Origin: Fidelibacterota bacterium
GTDB lineage: Bacteria > Fidelibacterota > UBA8477 > JABMPR01
Direction: 5' to 3'
Assembly (NCBI GenBank): GCA_013202495.1
Contig: JABMQQ010000020.1
Coordinates: 1-64,000 of the forward strand
DNA length: 64,000 bases
In this document: one piece after another, positions 18,929-27,966 of the stretch
Position numbering within the stretch: the stretch's first letter is position 1
Layout: each line of letters begins with the position of its first letter
Notes under the pieces: generated by a model
What the model was told of the DNA's origin: nothing
The model's input: the letters and a program-made list of their open reading frames with translations, nothing else
The model's database searches: none
Translations under genes and position numbers: made by a program

Positions 18929-19127
18929 ACATTTCTTCTACTGTGACCCCCAGAACTTGTGAAAGACGTAGTGCCAAACCCACAGAAGGTGAGTATCTCC
19001 CCTTTTCTATAGACAGGATGGTTTGTCGTGTGGTGCCAACTTTTTCTGCCAACTGCTCCTGCGTTAAATCCCCAGCTTTCAGTCGGCACAGCTTCAAATT
19101 GTTTCGAATATCATATTTGGGTCTCAT
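18912..19127 (-). CDS. XRE-family helix-turn-helix transcriptional regulator
   Basis: 71 aa; LCRLKAGDLTQEQLAEKVGTTRQTILSIEKGRYSPSVGLALRLSQVLGVTVEEMF. Confidence 0.85.
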   Translation of the reverse strand: MRPKYDIRNNLKLCRLKAGDLTQEQLAEKVGTTRQTILSIEKGRYSPSVGLALRLSQVLGVTVEEMFELEE

Positions 19128-19328
19128 ATACCAATATACAATAAACTATACATAATGGAAAGTTTATTTTACATTTTTGATTTGATCGCCAAGGAATATG
19201 TCGTCATTCCCCCTTTTCAATTCCCCTCTTAACCTTTTTACTTATGTAGCGTCTCAGTTATGTTGTCGGCCAATTGAAATAATAATCGCTACCCTTAGAT
19301 CGGTCTCGATTTGATAAAGGAATACTTC

Positions 19329-21791
19329 ATGCTTCGATCCATAAAATTTGCCCTCCCTTTGATATATGTAATCCTCATGACAACCACTCTTATTGCTCAA
19401 CCCCAGCACGGACAAGACAGAGGCGGTGGGAATAGACCCAGCTCAGGCTTTGTCGGAAAAGTTCTGGATGATGTGTCAGGAAATCCCATTCAATACGCCA
19501 ATGTCATGCTCCACGATAGCGATACTGAAGAGGCCATTACAGGGACCATAACTGATGAAAGAGGACGATTCCATATCACTCCTGTCAAACCGGGGCACTA
19601 CTTCTTGACCATCAAATTCATGGGTTATGAACAAATGAAGATAGATAGCCTGACCATTACCATGGCCACGCCCAAGGCCATGATCGGACAGGTCTTTCTG
19701 GTTCCAGCTACTGTATCAGGCGAATCTGTAGTGGTTGAGCGGGAGCGAACCACCATGGAGTACAAGATTGATAAAAAAGTGATCAATGTTGGACAAGACC
19801 TTACCTCCAGTTCCGGAACAGCTGTTGAAGTGCTTGAAAACGCCCCTTCTGTTCAGGTAGATATTGAAGGAAATGTGGAGTTGAGGGGTAGTAGTAACTT
19901 TACTGTGCTTATTGACAATCGTCCTTCTATTCTAGATGGGAATGAAGCCCTGCAAACCATTCCTGCCAGCACCATTGATAATATTGAGATCATCACCAAT
20001 CCATCAGCAGCCTATGATCCAGACGGTGTCTCAGGTATCATTAACATTATCACCAAAAAGAGTAAGCTTGAAGGTATCAGTGGGATTGCTAATCTGAATG
20101 CCGGGAGTCTGGGACAATTGGGTGGAGATTTTCTGATCAATTATCGCAACCACAATTACACCGCCTACATCAGTGCGGCTTACCATACTCGTATATACGA
20201 AGGTCGGGATACAAGTCTTAGTCGGACGACGATTGGAGATACAGTTTATTCTGTGGGTCAACTTGGTGATAATCGTTTTCAGCATGGTGGCTATCGACTT
20301 CGCACGGGGATTGATTTCAACCTTTCTGACAAGGATATTTTAGGTGTCAAACTTTCCTATGGGTCTAGAGGATTCAGCAGATCAGGCGAAAATTCATTTT
20401 CTGAGTATACGAACTATTTTGTCGTTCCAACATTATCTACTTCAGAAGCCGTATCTGAGCGTGGAGGCAACTATTATAGTCTGGGTGCCAACTATGAGCA
20501 CCAGTTCAATGGACCCACCCATCGCCTCGCCATAGATGGAAGTTATAGTATTCGAAGATCGGATGAGGAAAGTACGACTGAGCAATTTGATATTAACGGG
20601 AACCAGATCAGTGGAAAAATCACCACTGAAGAGGGACCAACAAATCGTGGTCGCCTCAAGGTTAAATACGAACAGCCCTTTGCCAATGACGGCAAGTTGG
20701 AAGCTGGCTATCAAATTCGTTCTGGACTTTCAGTAGATGAAAGTGGACTGCAGACATGGGATCCAGGAACTGGTGAATATGTTACGGCTACCACCTATGA
20801 CTATGACACAGAGTATAAACGCAATATTCAATCTCTGTTTGGCGTCCTCTCGACAAACATTGGTAAACTGGGTGTGCAAAGTGGCTTCCGTGCTGAATAT
20901 ACCTTCAGAAACATCGCCGTTATTGATAGTATAGATTTTGAAATCGATCGTTTGGATTATTTCCCAACCCTTCACTTATCATACAATATCACGCCAACTA
21001 AGAAATTCATGACCAGTTATTCCAGACGGATTCGCCGCCCTCGAGGCTGGTTTCTGGAACCATTCGAAACCTGGACTGACGCCTATAATGTGAGAGTAGG
21101 TAATCCCGGACTGCTGCCTCAATACATCAACTCTGCCGAAGCTGGCTATATGCAGTATTTTGGCAAGAACATGATTTCTGCTGAAGTGTATGCCCGCGAG
21201 ACCACCAACCTGGTTGAGAGGGTTCAAAGTGTGTATTCAGAGAATGTCATTTTGCACACCTTTGACAATGTGGGAAATTCACTCTCAGTGGGAAGTGAAC
21301 TGTCCTTACGTCTCATGCCATTTGAATGGTGGGATTTTAATCTCATGGGTAATATTTATCATTACGAAATCAATGATCAACCAGCCAGCTTCAATCAGAA
21401 TATTGAAAGCGACAACTGGAGTTTGCGTTTCAATAATAACTTTACTGTCAATAGCTTGATCAAATTGCAGATGAACGCCATGTACAACAGTGCCTCTGTT
21501 ACAGCTCAGGGTGAAAGAGAAGCCATGTTCTTCCTGAATGCTGGTGCTCGTTTGAATATTATTGAGAATAAGTTAAGTGCTTCAATCAATGTTCGCGATA
21601 TCCTGGATACGGGTGACCATGAGTTTACCAGTAGTGGTGACGGCTGGTATCGATATCAATCCTCTGATAGAGTCGCGCCAATCTTTTCAGCATCTATTAA
21701 ATACATTTTCAACAATTACCGTTCAAGAGATAGAAACGGGAATGGAGATGGAATGAACGGTGGAGAGAGTGATGAAGGTGATGATTTTTAG
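19329..21791 (+). CDS. TonB-dependent receptor with CarbopepD_reg-like N-terminal domain
   Basis: GFVGKVLDDVSGNPIQYANVMLHDSDT...; plug VLENAPSVQVDIEGNVELRGSSNFTVLIDNRPS; beta-barrel C-term. Start at MLRSIKFALP near 19329; ORF track starts at 19311. Confidence 0.88.
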   Translation: MLRSIKFALPLIYVILMTTTLIAQPQHGQDRGGGNRPSSGFVGKVLDDVSGNPIQYANVMLHDSDTEEAITGTITDERGRFHITPVKPGHYFLTIKFMGYEQMKIDSLTITMATPKAMIGQVFLVPATVSGESVVVERERTTMEYKIDKKVINVGQDLTSSSGTAVEVLENAPSVQVDIEGNVELRGSSNFTVLIDNRPSILDGNEALQTIPASTIDNIEIITNPSAAYDPDGVSGIINIITKKSKLEGISGIANLNAGSLGQLGGDFLINYRNHNYTAYISAAYHTRIYEGRDTSLSRTTIGDTVYSVGQLGDNRFQHGGYRLRTGIDFNLSDKDILGVKLSYGSRGFSRSGENSFSEYTNYFVVPTLSTSEAVSERGGNYYSLGANYEHQFNGPTHRLAIDGSYSIRRSDEESTTEQFDINGNQISGKITTEEGPTNRGRLKVKYEQPFANDGKLEAGYQIRSGLSVDESGLQTWDPGTGEYVTATTYDYDTEYKRNIQSLFGVLSTNIGKLGVQSGFRAEYTFRNIAVIDSIDFEIDRLDYFPTLHLSYNITPTKKFMTSYSRRIRRPRGWFLEPFETWTDAYNVRVGNPGLLPQYINSAEAGYMQYFGKNMISAEVYARETTNLVERVQSVYSENVILHTFDNVGNSLSVGSELSLRLMPFEWWDFNLMGNIYHYEINDQPASFNQNIESDNWSLRFNNNFTVNSLIKLQMNAMYNSASVTAQGEREAMFFLNAGARLNIIENKLSASINVRDILDTGDHEFTSSGDGWYRYQSSDRVAPIFSASIKYIFNNYRSRDRNGNGDGMNGGESDEGDDF

Positions 21792-21977
21792 GTCACTCCA
21801 GTACCATAGAAAGTATTTGGTATGAGTATAATCTCCATTTATCATCCGAAGTGATGATGAGAAATATAAATATTAAGTTTCAGGATTCCGTTGGCGCACA
21901 AGCCCATGGATCAGCATATATATGTGGAGAATGTCTTAGGTAGACCTATTCCTCAACACAACCCACTAGAGGTATTT

Positions 21978-22015
21978 AAAGCCCCGCTGATCCCCAGAGA
22001 TAGCGGGGCTTTTTT
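21978..22015 (+). terminator. Rho-independent terminator
   Basis: AAAGCCCCGCT-gatccccagagat-AGCGGGGCTTTTTT. Confidence 0.85.
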
Positions 22016-22053
22016 GTTTCAGGAACCTTAACCAAATAACCAAGAAAGGGGTT

Positions 22054-22213
22054 ATACCATTTGCACCTCAAAATAGCACTAAACTACTTCATCTTTTCCA
22101 GCTCTTCTTTATTTAATATTTCAACCATAGCTATGGCTATGCTCAAAATATGAAGTTTGAAGAGCAGAAAAATATTTTGAATTTATAGCGCAATTTTGAA
22201 GTCCAATTGGTAT
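22054..22213. repeat. About 160-bp imperfect inverted-repeat (MITE/REP-like) element
   Basis: Ends ATACCATTTGCACCTCAAAATAGCACTAAA and (reverse complement) ATACCAATTGGACTTCAAAATTGCGCTATAAA; arms pair toward central CCATAGCTATGG. Confidence 0.65.
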
Positions 22214-22218
22214 TAGAG

Positions 22219-22458
22219 ATGAACCTGAAAGACATGGTAAAAGGAGGATAGAAAGTAAGAATCAGTTTTTATAACCGAGGGAGTTTGTGGTACATAACAG
22301 ACAGTGGTTTCGAATTCCCGGTACCTGTAGGAGACCGAGCTGAAGTTGGCAATGCCACCTTCCTCGCTGAGGATAAAGCCATCTATTTCATGATCTACAT
22401 TCGGAAATACATCCAGTTTCTGAAAGACGCACGCATGGAAGCCAAGAAAAGATCATAG
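22219..22458 (+). pseudogene. Small conserved-looking ORF interrupted by an in-frame TAG after codon 10
   Basis: MNLKDMVKGG*KVRISFYNRGSLWYITDSGFEFPVPVGDRAEVGNATFLAEDKAIYFMIYIRKYIQFLKDARMEAKKRS*, followed by a strong terminator. Confidence 0.5.
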
Positions 22459-22462
22459 CAAT

Positions 22463-22492
22463 AAAAACAGGCAGAATACTCTGCCTGTTTTT
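22463..22492. terminator. Bidirectional terminator between convergent genes
   Basis: AAAAACAGGCAGA-ATAC-TCTGCCTGTTTTT, perfect 13-bp stem. Confidence 0.85.
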
Positions 22493-22522
22493 ATGTAAAG
22501 ATATTAATTGGACTATTTGTTA

Positions 22523-23473
22523 TTAAAGATCATCCAGAGCCATGAGAACATGAATGGCAAATTCGAGGTCCCCTTCATTGAGAGCTACCTTCGCTGCGAT
22601 CTCAATATCCTTCCTGGCCTGGACAGGATTGGAATCCAGGTCATCCATCCCGTGTAGAAATAATTTGGTGTATTTCAACGTGGGTTTATCTGCCCTTACC
22701 CCATTGATATATTGTTGTACCGCATCCTGATTTGGTAATTCTTCCAATGAGCCCAGCTTGCCAAGATCATTCCCTCTGAGAATGCTTGATTCCCTAACAA
22801 AACGAGGTAGCTGATCAATACCCATCCCCTGTCCTGTGGGTTTATTCACCGTGAATAGAGCAGCTCCTGAAGCGCGTGTATAGTAATTGAAACCATTACG
22901 CCCAATCAGGTCCAAAGCATCTGGAGTCATTTTCCCATCATCCATCACTGCTTCAGAGACGTGGAATCTCACAATTCGACATAAAACCAGATTCCCAGAT
23001 CCTTTGGTTCCACCCAAGGGGATAATTTGCTCTACCTGGCATTCCATATGGAAAGGGGAATTTTTAACTCGTTTTGGCCGAACCACCTCAGACTCCAGTG
23101 TCTCAAAACCTGCTTTGGTAAATTCGCTTAGCTCTGGACCATAAGCGGTTGAGGCCAGGCTGACTTGCTCAATCAAATCAAAGGGCACTGCATGAACCAC
23201 ACACTCCGGTATCTTTTCCAGGTTCAAGAGCGTATCCTTGGCGGAACCATCCTTCCCGCTATAAGCCGGGGAAAAAGCGATATAAGGAGGATTTGCTCCA
23301 AAGGCGTTAAAAAATGAAAAGGGAGCGAGATTATCGATGCCATCTTCAGAGATGGTTGAAACCAGGGCAATGGGTCTTGGGCTCACCCCGCTGAGTAATA
23401 AGTTGTGAACCTCTCGAAGGGGCTTTTGTTTAGGATCAATGCTGATAAACCTGCTAGATGTCGTCTCATTCAC
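22523..23473 (-). CDS. Flavin reductase family protein (FMN-binding split barrel)
   Basis: LLSGVSPRPIALVSTISEDGIDNLAPFSFFNAFGANPPYIAFSPAY. Confidence 0.85.
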   Translation of the reverse strand: MNETTSSRFISIDPKQKPLREVHNLLLSGVSPRPIALVSTISEDGIDNLAPFSFFNAFGANPPYIAFSPAYSGKDGSAKDTLLNLEKIPECVVHAVPFDLIEQVSLASTAYGPELSEFTKAGFETLESEVVRPKRVKNSPFHMECQVEQIIPLGGTKGSGNLVLCRIVRFHVSEAVMDDGKMTPDALDLIGRNGFNYYTRASGAALFTVNKPTGQGMGIDQLPRFVRESSILRGNDLGKLGSLEELPNQDAVQQYINGVRADKPTLKYTKLFLHGMDDLDSNPVQARKDIEIAAKVALNEGDLEFAIHVLMALDDL

Positions 23474-23485
23474 AGCAGTTATTCC

Positions 23486-24502
23486 TTATGAGATCATTTT
23501 CTTCTTGGCCAAAAGTGAGTGGTCTGAACCACTTGATACCATGGTATTATTTAAAACCCCTAAACCATCAATCCTGAGCTCGATTTCATCTTGGGGTGAT
23601 AACCAGGTGGGAATAAATTCTTCACCAGCTTCATCGGCTTCAAGAGCGGCAGTTCCATTTAATTCTAGATAGCAACCACTCCCCACAGTCCCGGAACCAA
23701 TGACATCTCCAGGATAGAGCTCCACGCCATAGGAAGCTCTCTCAATGATTTCAGCAAAGGTCCAGGTCATATCCTTCATATTACCATCTGAGATCTGGGT
23801 TCCGTTGTGGAAAGCCTGCATACCCAGGGAATAGGTCACTCCAAATTCAGTCTGGATTTTGAATTCTTCCAACTCATCAGGTGTGACCAACCAGGGACCA
23901 ATTGTCGTAGCGAAATCCTTCCCTTTAGCAGGACCCAGATTTAGTTTCATTTCCTCCATCTGCAGCAGTCTTGCTGAAAGATCATTCATGATTGTATATC
24001 CAGCGATATAACTGTCTGCGTCCTGAGACTGTATATTTTTGCCTCGTTTACCAATCACAATGGCTACTTCAAGCTCAAAATCCAGCTTGTGCTCATGATC
24101 TGTTTCAACTTGAACAGCTCCACCACCGAAGATGGCGTTATGATTTGTGAAATAGAAAATGGGGTACTGATCAAATTCGGGGATCATGGGAACCCCACGA
24201 TTGCGACGTGCTGTGGCGACATGTTGACGAAAGGCATAGGCATCCCGGCAAGAGGGTGGATTGGGAATGGGCGCCAGTAACTCAGCATCTTTTACAGCCG
24301 AGACTCCCAGACCGCGTTTGATGCGCTGATCCAGAGTTTTGAGGGTCTCCATTCCTGACGCTTCCAGATTAAGGAGTTCCAAAACCGTTTGGGGTAATTC
24401 AACACCGATGGCCTCCCCGCCTTTTTGAATATCGTAGATCTGCTCTCGGATCAAGAGTCCACTTCGATGAGAGTTTCCTGATTTATACGAAACAATTTTC
24501 AA
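23486..24502 (-). CDS. Fumarylacetoacetate hydrolase family protein
   Basis: DFELEVAIVIGKRGKNI...YTIMNDLSARLLQ...GPAKGKDFATTIGPWLVT...GDVIGSGTVGSGC. Confidence 0.88.
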   Translation of the reverse strand: MKIVSYKSGNSHRSGLLIREQIYDIQKGGEAIGVELPQTVLELLNLEASGMETLKTLDQRIKRGLGVSAVKDAELLAPIPNPPSCRDAYAFRQHVATARRNRGVPMIPEFDQYPIFYFTNHNAIFGGGAVQVETDHEHKLDFELEVAIVIGKRGKNIQSQDADSYIAGYTIMNDLSARLLQMEEMKLNLGPAKGKDFATTIGPWLVTPDELEEFKIQTEFGVTYSLGMQAFHNGTQISDGNMKDMTWTFAEIIERASYGVELYPGDVIGSGTVGSGCYLELNGTAALEADEAGEEFIPTWLSPQDEIELRIDGLGVLNNTMVSSGSDHSLLAKKKMIS

Positions 24503-24504
24503 CG

Positions 24505-25617
24505 CTATCTCTCCCCTTTATTCATAATTAATTGATAGACTTCTTCCATGATGTCGACAGCAAACTCCGTTTCATCCATAGTCCCGGAATTTACCCTGAT
24601 TCCATTAGGTACACCGAATTTATCCACATGGCGTACAATCAATCCGCGATTGGCACATTCCTCGGCAAATAGAGCGGCATCGGATTCCGTGGGCATTAAA
24701 GTTAGTATAAAATTGGTGTGGGTTTTTACTTGAGGAATACCGATACGGTCAAAGTTTTCTTTCAGCATGTTTAATGACCGTCGATTCAGATCTATGGTCT
24801 TTTGGAGGAATTCAACATCATCCAGGGCTGCAATTCCAGCCTGTTGGGCCAGAAGGTTTGGTTCAAAGGGCAGTTTAACCTTATAGAGCGCCTCAATAAC
24901 TTTGTCAGGTCCCACTGCAAAGCCAATACGTAAGCCTGCCAGGCCCTGAGCTTTAGAAAGGGTCCGTGTGATTACCAGATTTTCATAATCATACCTGACA
25001 CCATTGGGGTAGTCCTGAAATTCGCTGGCATAATCTGTATAGGCTTCATCGAGAATCACCATGATATGATCGGGGACTTGAGCCATAAAGGCTTCAAATT
25101 CCTGACTTGAAAACATGGTTCCAGTAGGATTGTTAGGGTTGGCCAGATAGATCATGCTGGTTTTGTCGGTGATGGCTCCCTGTAGGGCATGGAGATCAAA
25201 ACCATAATCCTTGAGGGGTAGTTTGATAAGTTTACGTCCGGTTTTGCTGATAGAGACATAAATACCGATAAAGGTGCCTTCGCAGGTAATGATCTCATCA
25301 CCCTCTTCGGTAAAAGCGGAGACGATATACGCTAGAAGCGAATCTGTGCCGTGACCGCAGATAATGTGATTGGATTGGACCGAATACTTCTTGGCTATCG
25401 CCTGCACCAAATCATAGGAGGCCGGATCGGAATATCGATTCAGACCTGAGAGGGCTTCTTCAATCGCTTTAAGCGCCTTGGGGCTTGACCCCAGAGGATT
25501 CTCAGCTGAAGCCAGTTTCACAATGCGGGTCAGATTCTTCTCTCTGGCTAATTCAGAGATGGGCTTCCCTGCTTTATAGGGAATCAATTGTTCGACAAAG
25601 CGTGGTATTTTAATCAT
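24505..25617 (-). CDS. HisC-like PLP-dependent aminotransferase (probable aromatic aminotransferase by context)
   Basis: KLASAENPLGSSPKALKAI...YLANPNNPTGTMF...VILDEAYTDYA...RTLSKAQGLAGLRIGFAVG. Confidence 0.85.
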   Translation of the reverse strand: MIKIPRFVEQLIPYKAGKPISELAREKNLTRIVKLASAENPLGSSPKALKAIEEALSGLNRYSDPASYDLVQAIAKKYSVQSNHIICGHGTDSLLAYIVSAFTEEGDEIITCEGTFIGIYVSISKTGRKLIKLPLKDYGFDLHALQGAITDKTSMIYLANPNNPTGTMFSSQEFEAFMAQVPDHIMVILDEAYTDYASEFQDYPNGVRYDYENLVITRTLSKAQGLAGLRIGFAVGPDKVIEALYKVKLPFEPNLLAQQAGIAALDDVEFLQKTIDLNRRSLNMLKENFDRIGIPQVKTHTNFILTLMPTESDAALFAEECANRGLIVRHVDKFGVPNGIRVNSGTMDETEFAVDIMEEVYQLIMNKGER

Positions 25618-25623
25618 ATCTGT

Positions 25624-26781
25624 TTATAACCATGATTTTGGATAATTATCGTCTTGGCACTCCTGAACCTTTACAGTTGGTTTTAGAGGCTCAAAGGTAT
25701 CAATCATAAACGCGTATTCATCTGTTCGCTCAACACCAACAGATGCTTCAGTTCTACCTGGCTGTGGACCATGGGGAATACCGCCAGGATGCCAGGTCAG
25801 GGAACCTGCGTTGACGCCCTTACGTGACATAAAATCCCCATCCAGATAATAAAGCACTTCATCACTGTCCACATTGTTGTGGAAATAGGGTGCTGGAATT
25901 GCGGCTTCATGGAAGTCAAATGGCCGAGGAACAAAATTACATATAACAAATGCTTCTGAAGTATAAAGTAAATGGACTGGTGGCGGCAGATGAATGCGTC
26001 CCACCTTGGGGTGGTAATTTTTGATATTGAAACTGAAGGGATAGAGATATCCATCCCAGCCCACAACATCAAAGGGATGATTGGGGAGAATATGTTCAGC
26101 GTATTGACCATCCATTTTTACAATCAGTTTGAATTCACCTGACTTATCGATGGGGTCCATAAACTCTGGTGGCCTGAAATCCCTTTCACTATAGGGAGCA
26201 TCCTCTGTCAGTTGCCCATATTCATTGCGAAAATGCTTGGGGATATCAAAGGCGGTAGTGGACTCGATAATTAATAGTTTATTGTTATCAAAATCTTCGA
26301 ATTCCATGGAATAGATCGTCCCCTTGGGAACAACAATCTGGTCTCCGGGACCAAATGGATTCGCGCCATAGGAACTTTTTAGAACACCTGAACCATGATG
26401 CACAAAAATCAGCTCTGAAGCCCGGGCATTCCGATAAAATATTTCAGAATTCTGGGTGACCTTGGCTGTGGAGATTGAACACTGACTGTTCTCCAACAAT
26501 TTTTCCCGGCTATGGATGTAGTCGCCACCGCGCGGGTCTTTATCAGTATCGCAATGTGTATAAACTACAGGGGCCTCATCCAGGGTTTTGGGACCTTCAA
26601 TAGATATTTTTCGTATTTCCTGGGTTGCTGATGGAAGATGATGATGATAGAGGTTCGAGTATATACCCGAGAAACCTTTGCTGGATACCAACTCTTCCCG
26701 GTACAACGCTTTCCCATCCCCTTTATAAAATGTGGTGTGCTTGACTCTGGGAATCTCACCCAATTTATGGTAAAATGGCAT
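25624..26781 (-). CDS. hmgA: Homogentisate 1,2-dioxygenase
   Basis: PFDVVGWDGYLYPFSFNIKNYHPKVGRIHLPPPVHLLYTSEAFVICNFVPRPFDFHEAAIPAPYFHNNVDSDEVLYY...LTWHPGGIPHGPQPG. Confidence 0.9.
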   Translation of the reverse strand: MPFYHKLGEIPRVKHTTFYKGDGKALYREELVSSKGFSGIYSNLYHHHLPSATQEIRKISIEGPKTLDEAPVVYTHCDTDKDPRGGDYIHSREKLLENSQCSISTAKVTQNSEIFYRNARASELIFVHHGSGVLKSSYGANPFGPGDQIVVPKGTIYSMEFEDFDNNKLLIIESTTAFDIPKHFRNEYGQLTEDAPYSERDFRPPEFMDPIDKSGEFKLIVKMDGQYAEHILPNHPFDVVGWDGYLYPFSFNIKNYHPKVGRIHLPPPVHLLYTSEAFVICNFVPRPFDFHEAAIPAPYFHNNVDSDEVLYYLDGDFMSRKGVNAGSLTWHPGGIPHGPQPGRTEASVGVERTDEYAFMIDTFEPLKPTVKVQECQDDNYPKSWL

Positions 26782-26832
26782 ACCCCGCTCCCTCTATTCC
26801 TTGATTATTATGATTCTGCCACATCAATTTGA

Positions 26833-27966
26833 CTATAAATTTCCTCTTAAACCCTGGTCTTCTTCAATGGCTTCAAACAAGGCTTGGAAATTGCCTTTCC
26901 CAAATCCCTGAGCACCGGCCCGCTGAATAAACTCAAAGAAGAATGTGGGTCTGTCTCCAATGGGCTTGGTGAACAACTGGAGTAAATACCCACCTGACTC
27001 ATTATCACAGAGGATTTTCAGTTTCTGGAGTTCATCTATATCCTCTTTGATGTTGATATCTTCTCTCGCTCTCAACGTGTCATAATAGGTGTCCGGCACA
27101 TTAAGAAATTCCACACCATTCTCTCTCAAGGTGCGAATCGTATGGATAATATCACCGGTTTTTATGGCGATATGCTGGACTCCCGTTCCGTGATATTGTT
27201 CAATGTATTCTTCAATCTGGGATTTCTTTTCCCCTTCATAGGGTTCATTGATGGGATTCTTAATGGTTGATTTTTCAGAACGCACCACCTTTGATAAAAG
27301 AGCTGAATATTTTGTACCAATATCTCCCTTTTTAAAATCAATAAAGGTTTCAAAATTCATGGTGCGAACATAATAGTCTGCCCATTTGTCCATTTCATTT
27401 TCACGGACATTTCCCACTATATGATCAATACCAATCAAACCTGCATCCCCTGAGGTCAATTGGATATCCTGAATTGGTTTGTCATAACCAGGTTGGAATA
27501 TATGCTTGTAGTTGTCCCTGTTGATATAGACTAGCTCAGTATCGTCGTACAGACGAATCGCAGCTTCAGTGATATAGCCGTGTTCATTCTCAATCTTCTG
27601 AGGACGTCTCTGGATGACGGCACCCTGTTTGACTGCATGATTAAATATTTTCTCTACATCATCCACTTCAATGGCCCAGCGTTTTAATCCATCACCATGC
27701 AGGTTGAGAAAATTCGATACCTCAACTGTGCTGGGTTGCAGACTGCCAGTAATTACAATTTTTAAGTTGTTCTGGGTGAGATAATAGGAAATCCTGTCTC
27801 GACAACCCGTCTCAGGTCCTGAGTAACCCTCAATTTTCAGCCCTAAGGCTTTGGCATACCAGTAGGCCACCATCTTGGCCGAGCCCACATAAAACTCGAC
27901 ATAGTCATATTTACGGATTCCTAATGAATCAGACATTTCAATTCCCTCTATGTTCATGTGAAGCAT
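26833..27966 (-). CDS. hppD: 4-hydroxyphenylpyruvate dioxygenase
   Basis: IDHIVGNVRENEMDKWADYYVRTMNFE...GTGVQHIAIKTGDIIHTIR...GYLLQLFTKPIGDRPTFFFEFIQRAGAQGFGKGNFQALFEAIE. Confidence 0.92.
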   Translation of the reverse strand: MLHMNIEGIEMSDSLGIRKYDYVEFYVGSAKMVAYWYAKALGLKIEGYSGPETGCRDRISYYLTQNNLKIVITGSLQPSTVEVSNFLNLHGDGLKRWAIEVDDVEKIFNHAVKQGAVIQRRPQKIENEHGYITEAAIRLYDDTELVYINRDNYKHIFQPGYDKPIQDIQLTSGDAGLIGIDHIVGNVRENEMDKWADYYVRTMNFETFIDFKKGDIGTKYSALLSKVVRSEKSTIKNPINEPYEGEKKSQIEEYIEQYHGTGVQHIAIKTGDIIHTIRTLRENGVEFLNVPDTYYDTLRAREDINIKEDIDELQKLKILCDNESGGYLLQLFTKPIGDRPTFFFEFIQRAGAQGFGKGNFQALFEAIEEDQGLRGNL

